A stretch of DNA of 64,000 bases from Pseudomonas persica (GCF_900291015.1 NZ_OLKL01000045.1:35550-99549); one strand, 5' to 3'; shown: positions 8,132 through 16,840, counted from the first letter of the stretch. The notes: generated from the sequence alone by a model not told the origin. Numbers and translations: made by a program.

Positions 8132-8809
8132 ATGAGCGAGCTGTTACTGATTGATGATGACCAGGAGCTGTGCGAGCTGCTCGGCAGCTGGCTGACCCAG
8201 GAAGGGTTTACCGTGCGCGCCTGCCACGATGGCCAGAGCGCACGCCAGACCCTGGCCGCGCACGCCCCGGCGGCCGTGGTGCTGGACGTGATGCTGCCCG
8301 ACGGCAGTGGCCTGGAACTGCTCAAACAGTTGCGCAGCGAGCATGCCGAACTGCCGGTACTGATGCTCTCGGCCCGCGGCGAGCCGCTGGACCGCATCCT
8401 CGGCCTGGAACTGGGCGCCGACGACTACCTGGCCAAACCTTGCGACCCGCGTGAACTCACCGCTCGCCTGCGTGCCGTGCTGCGCCGCAGCCACCCCACC
8501 GCCACCACCAGCCAGGTGGAACTGGGCGACCTGGTCTACAGCCCTGCTCGTGGCGTGGCCAGCATCGATGGCCGCGAAATGACCCTGACCCTGTCCGAAA
8601 GCCGCATTCTCGAAGCCCTGCTGCGCCAACCCGGCGAGCCACTGGACAAGCAGGAACTGGCGCAGATTGGCCTGGGCCGCAAGCTGACCCTGTACGACCG
8701 CAGCCTGGACATGCACGTCAGCAACCTGCGCAAGAAGATCGGCCCGCACGCCGATGGCCGGCCACGCATCGTGGCCCTGCGCAGCCGTGGCTATTACTAC
8801 TGCCTGTGA
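8132..8809 (+). CDS. cpxR: CpxR-like response regulator
   Basis: This 225-residue OmpR/PhoB-type regulator has a receiver domain at 1-115 with the acidic pocket D8-D9-D10, phospho-acceptor Asp52 and Lys near 102, and a C-terminal winged helix with the ending VALRSRGYYYCL. The order regulator, Spy/CpxP-like protein, CpxA-like kinase matches the cpxR locus of P. aeruginosa (PA3204-3206 from memory), where CpxR activates mexAB-oprM. ATG 8132 gives a normal N-terminus MSELLLIDDD. A GTAAA-type tandem box follows the gene, which suggests that CpxR controls the next gene and perhaps the kinase. Confidence 0.85.
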   Translation: MSELLLIDDDQELCELLGSWLTQEGFTVRACHDGQSARQTLAAHAPAAVVLDVMLPDGSGLELLKQLRSEHAELPVLMLSARGEPLDRILGLELGADDYLAKPCDPRELTARLRAVLRRSHPTATTSQVELGDLVYSPARGVASIDGREMTLTLSESRILEALLRQPGEPLDKQELAQIGLGRKLTLYDRSLDMHVSNLRKKIGPHADGRPRIVALRSRGYYYCL

Positions 8810-8842
8810 AATCGCCGGGGCCGCTGCGCACCCTGATTCATC

Positions 8843-8858
8843 TTTACCGAGCCTTTAC
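8843..8858. promoter_or_regulatory. Candidate CpxR box
   Basis: TTTAC-N6-TTTAC, which is GTAAA-N6-GTAAA on the other strand, matches the reported CpxR recognition pattern GTAAA-N(4-8)-GTAAA. It lies 81 bases before the start of the CpxP-like gene, and a possible -10 (tagact) is at 8891-8896, so the box would sit near -50. Confidence 0.6.
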
Positions 8859-8938
8859 CCTCCGCTGACCGCGCTTGACGGTGATCTCCCTAGACTGTGT
8901 TCATCCGGTGACCACCGGCCTATGAAAGGAGAGACACC

Positions 8939-9355
8939 ATGCGCAAGACCCTTATCGCCCTGATGTTCGCCGCCGCCCTGCCGACCGTGGCCATGGCCAT
9001 GCCTGAAGGCGGCCCGCGCCACGACGGCCCACATCATCGCGGTGATGCGGCTTTCCACCAGCTGGACTTGAGCCGTGACCAGCGCCAGCAGATCGGCAAG
9101 CTGATGGGTGAGCAGATGAAACAGCGCCGCGACATCACCGAGCGCTACCTGTCCAAACTGCCGGCCGCCGACCAGAAGGCGATGAAGGACGAACTGCAGG
9201 CCAACCGCGACAAGACCGACAGCGCGGTCCGTGCCCTGCTCAAGCCTGAGCAGCAGAAGAAGTTCGACGAGCTGCAGAAGGAACGCGCCGCACAGAAAGC
9301 CGAGTGGCAGGAGTTCCAGGCCTGGAAAGCTGAAAAAGGCAACAAGGCCCAGTAA
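8939..9355 (+). CDS. Periplasmic Spy/CpxP-like protein
   Basis: A 138-residue exported protein. A signal peptide runs to about residue 20 (ALPTVAMA). The mature part is a helical, charged chain with two LTxxQ-like motifs, LDLSRDQRQQIGKLM near 42-56 and LLKPEQQKKFDEL near 100-112, the signature of Spy/CpxP chaperones that hold periplasmic proteins and dampen the CpxA sensor. A His-rich stretch (RHDGPHHRG) after the signal might bind metal. It lies between cpxR and cpxA, has a CpxR-like box upstream, and a hairpin with a short T-run follows. AAGGAGAG precedes the ATG. Confidence 0.85.
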   Translation: MRKTLIALMFAAALPTVAMAMPEGGPRHDGPHHRGDAAFHQLDLSRDQRQQIGKLMGEQMKQRRDITERYLSKLPAADQKAMKDELQANRDKTDSAVRALLKPEQQKKFDELQKERAAQKAEWQEFQAWKAEKGNKAQ

Positions 9356-9369
9356 GCTGACCGCCCGAT

Positions 9370-9402
9370 GCCCGGCCCGCCCCAGTGCGAGCCGGGCTTT
9401 TC
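9370..9402 (+). terminator. Partial terminator between the CpxP-like gene and cpxA
   Basis: The 7-bp stem gcccggc / gccgggc with a 14-base loop is followed by tttt. It ends only about 20 bases before cpxA and may lower kinase expression relative to the upstream gene. Confidence 0.6.
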
Positions 9403-9421
9403 TCATTTGCAGGAGGTGCAC

Positions 9422-10756
9422 TTGCGTTCACTGTTCTGGCGCATCCTGGCCAGTTTCTGGCTGGCCATCACCCTGGTTGCAGGCCTGTCGATCCTGCTGG
9501 GCCATATGCTCAACCAGGACGCCTGGATCCTCAGCCGCCACCCGGGCCTGAATACCCTGGCCAGCAAGTGGGCCAAGCATTACGAACAGGAAGGCCTGGC
9601 TTCGGCACAGCACTTCCTGGAACGGCGCAAAGACCGCTACAAGATCGACGTGCAAGTGCTCGACGACAGTGGCGAAGCTGTGGTGCCCGGCACCTTCCCA
9701 CGCCGTGCGGCGGCCTTCGAGGCACGCCAGCACAATGACCAGCGGCGCCTGCCGTGGCGCCGCCTGACCGAGGAATACACCAGCCCCGACACCGGCCAGA
9801 CCTACCTGCTGATCTACCGCATCCCCCATCCAGCGCTGGATGCCTGGCACCGCGAGAGCCTGTTGTGGCCGCTCAGTGCGCTGGGCATTGCCCTGGTGGT
9901 GCTGACCCTGTTCAGCCTGCTGGTGACCCTGTCCATCACCCGCCCGCTCAGCCGCCTGCGCAGCGCCGTGCATGACCTGGGCCAGACCACCTACCAGCAG
10001 AACAGCCTGGCGCAGCTGGCGGCGCGACGTGACGAGTTCGGCGTGCTGGCCAAGGACTTCAACAAGATGGGCGCACGCCTGCAAAGCACCATCGGCAGCC
10101 AGCGCCAGTTGCTGCGCGATGTGTCCCATGAATTGCGCTCACCGCTGGCCAGGCTGCGTATCGCCCTGGCCTTGGCCGAGCGCGCAGAGCCTGAGCAGCG
10201 TGAAGCCCTATGGCCACGCCTGACCCGCGAATGCGACCGCCTGGAAGACCTGATCAGCGAAATCCTCGCCCTGGCGCGGGTCGATGCCGAACAGGCCCAT
10301 GCCGAGCCGGTCGACCTCAATGCCCTGCTCGGCAGCGTGCGCAAGGACGCCCAGCTCGGCGCGCCGGAGCAGGACGTACGCCTGGAGGCGCAGCCGGGGT
10401 TGACCTTGCAGGGTTGGCCAACGCTGATCGAGCGTGCCGTGGACAACCTGCTGCGCAACGCCCTGCGCTTCAACCCGGTGGGCCAGCCGATCGAAGTCAG
10501 CGCCGTGCGCGAGCAGGACGGTATCGTGATCAGCGTGCGTGACCATGGGCCGGGGGCGGCGGCGGAGCACCTGGGGCAACTGGGGGAACCGTTCTTCCGT
10601 GCGCCGGGGCAGGATACGCCAGGGCATGGGCTGGGGCTGGCGATTGCGCGCAAGGCGGCGGAGCGGCATGGTGGCAGCCTGGTGCTGGAGAACCACCCGC
10701 AGGGTGGGTTTGTAGCTCGCTTGGAGTTGCCTGTGACTGCAGCGACTGTCAGTTGA
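9422..10756 (+). CDS. cpxA: CpxA-like sensor histidine kinase
   Basis: The 444-residue kinase has two membrane helices (about 6-30 and 149-170) that bracket a periplasmic sensor of some 115 residues, a HAMP segment (SITRPLSRLRSAV), an H-box DVSHELRSPLARLR with the phospho-His at about 236, an N-box (VDNLLRNALRF), and G-boxes DHGPGAA and GHGLGLAIA. The start is probably TTG at 9422: AGGAGG lies 5 bases before it and the product then begins at the first membrane helix. It should phosphorylate the CpxR-like regulator in response to envelope stress. Confidence 0.85.
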   Translation: MRSLFWRILASFWLAITLVAGLSILLGHMLNQDAWILSRHPGLNTLASKWAKHYEQEGLASAQHFLERRKDRYKIDVQVLDDSGEAVVPGTFPRRAAAFEARQHNDQRRLPWRRLTEEYTSPDTGQTYLLIYRIPHPALDAWHRESLLWPLSALGIALVVLTLFSLLVTLSITRPLSRLRSAVHDLGQTTYQQNSLAQLAARRDEFGVLAKDFNKMGARLQSTIGSQRQLLRDVSHELRSPLARLRIALALAERAEPEQREALWPRLTRECDRLEDLISEILALARVDAEQAHAEPVDLNALLGSVRKDAQLGAPEQDVRLEAQPGLTLQGWPTLIERAVDNLLRNALRFNPVGQPIEVSAVREQDGIVISVRDHGPGAAAEHLGQLGEPFFRAPGQDTPGHGLGLAIARKAAERHGGSLVLENHPQGGFVARLELPVTAATVS

Positions 10757-10774
10757 TGGGGGTGTAAAGCAACT

Positions 10775-10870
10775 GCCCTGTTCGCGGGTAAACCCGCTCC
10801 CACAGGGGCCCTGCTAATTCAACGAGTTATGTGCAGTTCTGTGGGAGCGGGTTTACCCGCGAAAGGGCCA
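10775..10870. repeat. REP pair with a recurring spacer
   Basis: Facing REP copies at about 10781-10805 and 10840-10866. Bases 10794-10840, which include the whole spacer between the REPs, occur again without change in inverted orientation at 63929-63975. Confidence 0.92.
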
Positions 10871-10904
10871 GATGCCCTGATACGGCAATCAGCCCAGGGC
10901 TGCG

Positions 10905-11462
10905 TTATTCGCCCCAGGCACTGACGAAATCAGCCGTCTGCAGAATCGGTGCGGTGCGCGGCTCGGTCAGCGGCGTGCCGACATACAGGTAACCGACCAG
11001 CTCCTCGTTCCCGGCCAGCCCCAAGCCCTTGTGCACATGGGCATCGTAAGCCACGTCACCGGTGCGCCACACCGCCCCGATACCTTGCGCATGCGCCGCA
11101 ATCAGGATGCCGTGCGCCGCGCAGCCCGCGGCCAGGCGCTGCTCGGACGTGGGCACCTTGAAGTGGTCCTGCAGTTTGGCAATCACCACGATCAGCAACG
11201 GCGCCCGCAGGGGCATGGCGCGGGCCTTGTCCAGGGCAGCCTGGCTGGCATCCCCCTGGTGCTGAAGCGCTTCGGCGAACAGCTCCCCCAGTTTCTCGCG
11301 GCCCTGGCCTTCGATGGTGAGGAAACGCCACGGCCGCAACTGGCCGTGGTCCGGGGCGCGCAGGGCGGCCTGGAACAGCGCCTCGCGCTGGGCGGCATTG
11401 GGCGCCGGGTCGGTCAGGCGTGGCACGGATACACGGTTGAGCAATGCGTCGAGAGCCTCCAT
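10905..11462 (-). CDS. Nitroreductase family protein, YdjA type
   Basis: The 185-residue flavoprotein resembles E. coli YdjA along its length: MEALDALLNRVSVPRL, ALRAPDHGQLRPWRF, AGCAAHGILIAAHAQGIGAVWRTG and GYLYVGTP. Such small nitroreductases bind FMN as dimers and reduce nitroaromatics or related acceptors with NAD(P)H; the natural substrate is unknown. The ATG at 11462 gives the family N-terminus. It is leftward, alone, and divergent from trkH. Confidence 0.9.
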   Translation of the reverse strand: MEALDALLNRVSVPRLTDPAPNAAQREALFQAALRAPDHGQLRPWRFLTIEGQGREKLGELFAEALQHQGDASQAALDKARAMPLRAPLLIVVIAKLQDHFKVPTSEQRLAAGCAAHGILIAAHAQGIGAVWRTGDVAYDAHVHKGLGLAGNEELVGYLYVGTPLTEPRTAPILQTADFVSAWGE

Positions 11463-11564
11463 CGGCTACCCTCCTGGTAAGTGAATGGGTCGCCATTCTA
11501 GCGTTTACATCACCAGACCCATAGGTAGAATGGCGCCCTTCCGTTTCGAGTCAGAGCAGATCAC

Positions 11565-13019
11565 ATGGCGTTGCCGACCTTAAGGATCATTGGTTTCATC
11601 ATCGGCATCTTCCTGATTACCCTCGCCGTCAGCATGGCCGTGCCCATGGCGACCCTGGTGATCTTCGAACGCACCCGTGACATGCCGTCGTTCCTCTGGT
11701 CGAGCCTGATCACCTTCATCGCCGGCCTGGCCCTGGTGCTCCAGGGGCGCCCCGAGCATGTGCACCTGCGCCCGCGCGACATGTACCTGCTGACCGTCAG
11801 CAGCTGGCTGGTGGTGTGCGTGTTCGCCGCCCTGCCGTTCCTGCTGACCCAGCACATCAGCTACACCGACGCCTTCTTCGAAAGCATGTCGGGAATCACC
11901 GCCACCGGCGCCACCGTGCTCAGCGGGCTCGATAACATGTCACCGGGCATCCTGATGTGGCGTTCGATGCTGCACTGGCTCGGCGGCATCGGCTTCATCG
12001 GCATGGCAGTAGCGATCCTGCCGCTGCTGCGCATCGGTGGCATGCGCCTGTTCCAGACCGAATCGTCCGACCGCTCGGAGAAGGTCATGCCGCGCTCGCA
12101 CATGGTCGCCAAGTCGATCGTGGGCGTATACGTGGGCTTCTCGATCCTGGGCGCGCTGGGCTTCTGGTGGGCCGGCATGAGCCCGTTCGATGCAATCAAC
12201 CACGCCATGTCGGCAATTTCCACTGGCGGGTTTTCCACCTCCGACCAGTCGCTGGCCAAGTGGGATATCCCGGCCGTGCACTGGGTCGCGGTGGTGGTGA
12301 TGATCCTCGGCAGCCTGCCCTTCACCCTTTACGTGGCGACCCTGCGCGGCAACCGCAAGGCACTGATCCGCGACCAGCAAGTGCAGGGTTTGCTGGGCAT
12401 GCTGGTGGCCACCTGGCTGGTGCTTGGCACCTGGTACTGGGCCACCACCAACCTGCACTGGCTCGACGCGCTGCGTCACGTGGCGCTGAACGTGACCTCG
12501 GTGGTCACCACCACCGGGTTCGCCCTGGGTGACTACAGCCTGTGGGGCAACTTCTCGCTGATGCTGTTCTTCTACCTGGGCTTCGTCGGCGGCTGCTCCG
12601 GCTCGACTGCAGGAGGCATCAAGATCTTCCGCTTCCAGGTCGCCTACATCCTGCTCAAGGCCAGCCTCAACCAGCTGATCCACCCGCGCGCGGTGATCAA
12701 GCAGAAGTACAACGGCCACCGCCTCGACGAAGAAATCGTGCGTTCGATCCTGACCTTCTCGTTCTTCTTCGCCATTACCATCTGCGTCATGGCGCTGCTG
12801 CTGTCGTTGCTTGGCGTGGACTGGATGACCGCCCTGACCGGCGCTGCCGGCACGGTCTCGGGTGTAGGCCCGGGCCTGGGTGAAGTGATCGGCCCGTCGG
12901 GCAACTACGCCACGCTGCCGGACGCTGCCAAGTGGATCCTCGCCAGCGGCATGCTGCTCGGCCGCCTGGAAATCATCACCGTGCTAGTGTTGTGCATGCC
13001 AGCGTTCTGGCGCCACTGA
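11565..13019 (+). CDS. trkH: TrkH potassium uptake channel subunit
   Basis: The 484-residue membrane protein has the four-fold pore repeat of the Trk/Ktr family. The filter loops are seen as TATGATV, SAISTGGFST, TTTGFAL and SGVGPGLGE, each with the essential glycine, and the SGSTAGGIKIFR segment is typical of TrkH. It carries K+ with the cytoplasmic TrkA gating protein, which is not in this window. Its 3' end overlaps the end of the convergent AraC-type gene by 44 bases, with no terminator between them. Confidence 0.95.
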   Translation: MALPTLRIIGFIIGIFLITLAVSMAVPMATLVIFERTRDMPSFLWSSLITFIAGLALVLQGRPEHVHLRPRDMYLLTVSSWLVVCVFAALPFLLTQHISYTDAFFESMSGITATGATVLSGLDNMSPGILMWRSMLHWLGGIGFIGMAVAILPLLRIGGMRLFQTESSDRSEKVMPRSHMVAKSIVGVYVGFSILGALGFWWAGMSPFDAINHAMSAISTGGFSTSDQSLAKWDIPAVHWVAVVVMILGSLPFTLYVATLRGNRKALIRDQQVQGLLGMLVATWLVLGTWYWATTNLHWLDALRHVALNVTSVVTTTGFALGDYSLWGNFSLMLFFYLGFVGGCSGSTAGGIKIFRFQVAYILLKASLNQLIHPRAVIKQKYNGHRLDEEIVRSILTFSFFFAITICVMALLLSLLGVDWMTALTGAAGTVSGVGPGLGEVIGPSGNYATLPDAAKWILASGMLLGRLEIITVLVLCMPAFWRH

Positions 13020-14037
13020 CCACCTCGGGCTCCGCGCCAAGGCGCGCGCGGAATTCACCGGGCGTGGCATCGAACCAGCGGCGGAACGCCCGGTAGAAGT
13101 TGCTGGGGTCGGCAAAGCCCAGCAGGTAGGCGGTTTCCAGCAGGGTCATGCCTGGCTGCGCCAGGTACTGTTCGGCCAGTTCACGGCGGGTATCATCGAG
13201 CAGGGTCTGGAAGCTGGTGCCTTCCTCCTGCAAGCGCCGCTGCAAGGTACGCTGCGACAGGTGCAGGGCCTGGGCCACGGTTTCGCGCTTGGGCTCGCCC
13301 TGCGGCAGGATACGGCACAGTACCTGGCGCACACGGTGGGTGACCCGGCTTTCCGAGAACCGCGCCAGGTATTCGCCGGCAAAGCGGTCATGCAGGATGG
13401 CCATGGCTTCGTTGGCGGTGGGCAGCGGTGCCTCCATGTCGGCGCGCGCGAACACCAGCGCATCGTACGGCGCAGCGAACACCAGCGGCGAATGAAACGC
13501 CACCTTGTACGGCTCGACATTCTTTGGCTGCGGCCCCTGCACCAGCACTCGACGCGGCTGCACCGGCCGACCGCTGAGCCAGCTGCACAGCGCCAGCGCG
13601 CAGGCCAGCGACGCTTCGGCACTGTGCCGGGTCGGCGGCAGATGGTCGCCGTGCACGGTCAGGATCAGCGAATAGCCCTCGGGGCCGAGGACGAAGCTGA
13701 GGTCGGAGCTTTCGGCGATGATGCGCTGGTAACGCACCAGGCGCTCGAAGCCTTCGGCCAGGGTGCGGCTGGACATCAATGCATAACCCACAACATGGAA
13801 CGACGCCGGGCGCACCACCCGCGCCATGTTCAGGCCTATGGCCTCGTTGCCCGACAGCTCCACCGCCAGTTGCCACAGCCGGGTCATGGAGTCCTGGGGG
13901 AAGCGCGCGTCGGGGTCGTCGAGGGCAGCGAAATCCAGCCCCAGTTGCTTGAACATGGCCTGACAGTCCAGCCCTTCCAGTTCGAGTGCCTTCACGATCC
14001 CTGATGCCCAGCTGGCTGACGTGGTTCTTTCGCTCAT
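12976..14037 (-). CDS. AraC-family regulator, OruR type
   Basis: The 353-residue protein has the N-terminal arabinose-binding-associated domain of the OruR/ArgR-like group (about residues 20-210, with ALMSSRTLAEGFERLVRYQRI) and two C-terminal helix-turn-helix motifs, QALHLSQRTLQRRLQEEG and TLLETAYLLGFADPSNFYRAFRRW (about 265-335). ATG 14037 is preferred over a longer frame because family members begin near MSERTTSASWA. The effector is unknown. It faces trkH and overlaps its end by 44 bases. Confidence 0.87.
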   Translation of the reverse strand: MSERTTSASWASGIVKALELEGLDCQAMFKQLGLDFAALDDPDARFPQDSMTRLWQLAVELSGNEAIGLNMARVVRPASFHVVGYALMSSRTLAEGFERLVRYQRIIAESSDLSFVLGPEGYSLILTVHGDHLPPTRHSAEASLACALALCSWLSGRPVQPRRVLVQGPQPKNVEPYKVAFHSPLVFAAPYDALVFARADMEAPLPTANEAMAILHDRFAGEYLARFSESRVTHRVRQVLCRILPQGEPKRETVAQALHLSQRTLQRRLQEEGTSFQTLLDDTRRELAEQYLAQPGMTLLETAYLLGFADPSNFYRAFRRWFDATPGEFRARLGAEPEVVSGARTLACTTLAR

Positions 14038-14190
14038 GACAGGCTTCTTATGCTGACCGCTCCTGCGGTGAACCCCGAGGATATTCAATTGGCGCCTATT
14101 GTCACTGGTAGGCATCGCCAATCACTCTAGACTCGAATCAGGCTCCACGCCGTGCATCTTGTCCAGAAGTATTAATACCGGAGCACTGTC

Positions 14191-14502
14191 ATGAACCGCA
14201 CAGCGCAGTTTCGCAGTTTTGCCGAGTTCTATCCTTATTACCTGGGAGAGCACAGCAACCCCACCTGTCGCCGCCTGCACTTTGTCGGCACCAGCCTGGT
14301 GATTGTCCTGCTGGCCTATACCATCGGCAGTGGCAAATGGTTGCTGCTGCTGGCCGCACCGCTGTTCGGCTACGGCTTCGCCTGGGTCGGGCATTTCTTT
14401 TTCGAAAAGAACCGACCTGCAACCTTTACCTACCCGCTGTATAGCCTGATGGGAGATTTCGTAATGTTTCGGGATATCCTGCTTGGCAGGATCAGCCTGT
14501 AG
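14191..14502 (+). CDS. Mpo1-like (DUF962) membrane protein
   Basis: The 103-residue protein has two or three membrane helices and the family pattern YYLGEHSNPTCRRLHFVG at the start and WVGHFFFEKNRPATF near 65-79. In yeast the homologue Mpo1 is an iron-dependent dioxygenase of 2-hydroxy fatty acids, and the His residues used there (in EH-N, LHF and GHFFFEKN) are present here. A role in alpha-oxidation of fatty acids is an inference. It is divergent from the AraC-type gene and convergent with the phosphoesterase. Confidence 0.85.
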   Translation: MNRTAQFRSFAEFYPYYLGEHSNPTCRRLHFVGTSLVIVLLAYTIGSGKWLLLLAAPLFGYGFAWVGHFFFEKNRPATFTYPLYSLMGDFVMFRDILLGRISL

Positions 14503-14530
14503 ATTTTGGGCCCCTCTGGGCCCTCACCCT

Positions 14531-15328
14531 CTACGCCGGTTGGCGCAGTGCCGCCGCTGCCTGCGCCTCGGCCAAGCGGTACAGCTCGATCGTGCCATCC
14601 CAATGCTCGATCAGCGCCGTGCAGGACTCCACCCAATCCCCGCAGTTGAGGTACTCCACCTCCCCCACCTGGCGAATCTCGGCATGGTGGATATGCCCAC
14701 ACACCACCCCATGAAAACCACGACGGGAGCACTCGTGGGCAATGGCATCCTCGAAGTCGCTGATAAAGTTCACCGCGCCTTTGACCTTGTGCTTCAGGTA
14801 CGCCGACAGTGACCAATAGCCGTAACCATAGCGGGCACGCCAGTGGTTGAGCCAGCGGTTGAGCAGCAGGGTGAACTCGTAGGCACGGTCACCGAGGAAC
14901 GCCAGCCAGCGGTGGTAACGGGTAATCACGTCGAACTGGTCACCATGGATCACCAGCAGGCGGCGGCCATCAGCGGTCAGGTGCTCGGCCTCGTCCACCA
15001 ACTGGATGTTGCCGAGCATCAGCCTGGAGTAACGGCGCAGGAATTCGTCATGGTTGCCGGTGACGTAGATCACCTCGGTGCCCCGCTTGCTCATGGTCAG
15101 CAGCCGGCGGATCACGTTGGTGTGGGCTTGTGGCCAGTAGATGCCGCCGCGCAGCTTCCAGCCATCGATGATATCGCCGACCAGGTAGATGCGGTCAGCC
15201 TGGTAGCCCTTGAGGAACTGCGCCAGGTGTTCGGCCTGGCAGTCGCGGGTGCCCAGATGCACATCGGAGATCCACAGGGTACGTACGCGTTGCTTGCGCG
15301 AGGGACGGGACAGTTCGGCATGGGTCAT
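14531..15328 (-). CDS. LpxH-like metallophosphoesterase
   Basis: The 265-residue protein has the five calcineurin-like metal motifs DVHLG, GDIIDGWK, GNHDE, HGDQFD and GHIHHAE. It resembles the LpxH2 / UDP-2,3-diacylglucosamine diphosphatase-like group rather than classical LpxH, so a role in lipid A assembly is possible but not certain. ATG 15328 follows a GGAG site and gives MTHAELSRPSRKQR before the first motif. The same frame stays open to 16393, but that part lies antisense to the DMT transporter gene and shows no family similarity. Confidence 0.87.
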   Translation of the reverse strand: MTHAELSRPSRKQRVRTLWISDVHLGTRDCQAEHLAQFLKGYQADRIYLVGDIIDGWKLRGGIYWPQAHTNVIRRLLTMSKRGTEVIYVTGNHDEFLRRYSRLMLGNIQLVDEAEHLTADGRRLLVIHGDQFDVITRYHRWLAFLGDRAYEFTLLLNRWLNHWRARYGYGYWSLSAYLKHKVKGAVNFISDFEDAIAHECSRRGFHGVVCGHIHHAEIRQVGEVEYLNCGDWVESCTALIEHWDGTIELYRLAEAQAAAALRQPA

Positions 15329-15549
15329 GGGCAGGCTCCGGCGCAGTTTGCTGGAGACTGGCAGGCGCGGATGACAGCGCAGTGGCAAAACCGTTACGAG
15401 TGATGGGTTGCAGGGAATGAGGCACAATGCGCTTCTGCCCTGCCAGGATGCGTTTGTGTGTAGCCTCTGGCTTTGCGGCGCGAGCCTGGCGACAACTGAC
15501 AGCAGTCTTGCGACAGGACTTGTTTGCCTGAGCCTTTGCACGTTGCCTG

Positions 15550-15636
15550 TGCCGGCCCTTTCGCGGGTAAACCCGCTTCCACAGGTATCGCGTCGCATTC
15601 GGAACCTGTGCAGTACCCGCGAAAGGGCCGGCACTG
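15550..15636. repeat. REP pair with a truncated second copy
   Basis: A full REP at about 15559-15584 faces a copy at about 15613-15634 that has lost its ctgtgggagcgggttta part and keeps only acccgcgaaagggccggc. The outer 19-bp arms (gtgccggccctttcgcggg) are still perfectly inverted. Confidence 0.88.
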
Positions 15637-15665
15637 CCTGTAAAGATCTTGAGCAAGGACCACTC

Positions 15666-16556
15666 ATGAACCACCGCACCGCCCTCGGCGCCCTGCACAT
15701 CGGCGCGCTGTTCTTCGGCCTCACCGGCGTCTTCGGCAAACTGGCCGCCAGCGCCAGCCCGGCGATCATCGTCTTCGGCCGCGCCGCCTTCGCCGTGCTC
15801 GCCCTCGCCGTGTTCGCCAGCCTGGCCGGGCCAGGCTGGCAACGCCTGAGTGGCCAGGACGCCCGCCGTCTGCTGCTCGGCGGCGTGCTGCTGGCCGGCC
15901 ACTGGGTCAGCTTCTTCATCGCGGTAAAGGTTGCCGGCGTGGCCATCGCCACCCTCGGCTTCGCCAGCTTCCCGGCCTTCACCGTAATCCTCGAAGGCCT
16001 GCTGTTCCGCGAGCGCATCCGCCGCAACGAGGCTGTGCTGGTATTGTTGGTCAGCATCGGCCTGGTACTGGTCACGCCGGCATTCGACCTGGCCAGTGAA
16101 GCCACCGGTGGCCTGCTCTGGTCATTGCTGTCGGGGCTGCTGTTCTCTCTGCTGTCACTCACCAACCGCGCCGGCTCCGGCCGCCTGCCCGCGGTGCAGG
16201 CGGCGCTGTGGCAGAACCTGGTGGTGGGCCTGTGCCTGCTGCCGTTCGCAGCACCGGGCCTGGCCGGCGTCACCGCCATGGACTGGCTGTGGATCGCCCT
16301 GCTCGGCATCTTCTGCACCGGCGTGGCGCACAGCCTGTTCGTCGCCAGCCTGTCGGTGATCAAGGCGCGCACCGCCGCCGTGGTGTTCGCCATGGAACCG
16401 GTCTACGGCATTGCCGTGGCCTGGGTGGTGTTCGCCGAAACCCCGACCCTGCGCATGCTGCTGGGCGGCGCACTGATCATCTTCGCCATCGTGCTGTCCA
16501 GCCGCCTGGCCGCCGAGCAACCGCCCAGGCAGCGGCCACTGGCCGAGGGCGCCTGA
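15666..16556 (+). CDS. DMT-superfamily (EamA) transporter
   Basis: The 296-residue protein has ten predicted membrane helices made of two EamA repeats. It belongs to the drug/metabolite transporter superfamily; the substrate cannot be told from sequence. ATG 15666 is 27 bases after the REP pair and gives MNHRTALGALHIGALFFGLTG, a normal start for the family. It ends two bases before the stop codon of the convergent SelW-like gene. Confidence 0.88.
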   Translation: MNHRTALGALHIGALFFGLTGVFGKLAASASPAIIVFGRAAFAVLALAVFASLAGPGWQRLSGQDARRLLLGGVLLAGHWVSFFIAVKVAGVAIATLGFASFPAFTVILEGLLFRERIRRNEAVLVLLVSIGLVLVTPAFDLASEATGGLLWSLLSGLLFSLLSLTNRAGSGRLPAVQAALWQNLVVGLCLLPFAAPGLAGVTAMDWLWIALLGIFCTGVAHSLFVASLSVIKARTAAVVFAMEPVYGIAVAWVVFAETPTLRMLLGGALIIFAIVLSSRLAAEQPPRQRPLAEGA

Positions 16557-16558
16557 TT

Positions 16559-16840
16559 TCAGCGGTCGTTGTGGCCCAGGTCACGCTGTGGGTCGATCTG
16601 GTCGCGTACCCGCTGCTTCAGCACCTTGGCCTCGGGGAAGCCACCATCGGCCGTCCGCTCCCAGATCTGCACACCATTGCAGGTGATGCGGAAGATACCG
16701 CCGGTGCCAGGCTCCAGCGCCACTCGGCCAAGGTCGTCGGCGAAGGTGCTGAGCAGTTCCTGGGCCAGCCAGGCGGCACGCAGCAGCCATTGGCACTGGG
16801 TGCAATAAGTGATGACGATTTCCGGTTTGCTGTCGGCCAT
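16559..16840 (-). CDS. SelT/SelW/SelH-like redox protein
   Basis: The 93-residue thioredoxin-like protein of the Rdx family carries the CxxC motif C13-T-Q-C16 right after the first beta strand (IVITYCTQCQWLLRA). Its second half has GTGGIFRITCNGVQIW and DGGFPEAKVLKQRVRDQ, diagnostic for this group. Relatives contain selenocysteine at the second position; here both positions are plain cysteines. The function is presumed thiol redox and is otherwise unknown. Confidence 0.9.
   Translation of the reverse strand: MADSKPEIVITYCTQCQWLLRAAWLAQELLSTFADDLGRVALEPGTGGIFRITCNGVQIWERTADGGFPEAKVLKQRVRDQIDPQRDLGHNDR

Noticed and set aside
8875..8896. Sigma70 promoter ttgacg...tagact before the CpxP-like gene
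   Set aside because: The two hexamers are only 10 bases apart; an activator-type promoter with the CpxR box is more likely.
14506..14524. Terminator between the Mpo1-like and LpxH-like genes
   Set aside because: gggccc-N4-gggccc is a stem but has no T-run on the exit side in either direction.
15329..16393. Leftward extension of the LpxH-like gene to 620 codons
   Set aside because: The added part runs antisense through a REP pair and the DMT transporter and shows only low-complexity Ser/Arg/Ala sequence; the family start is at 15328.
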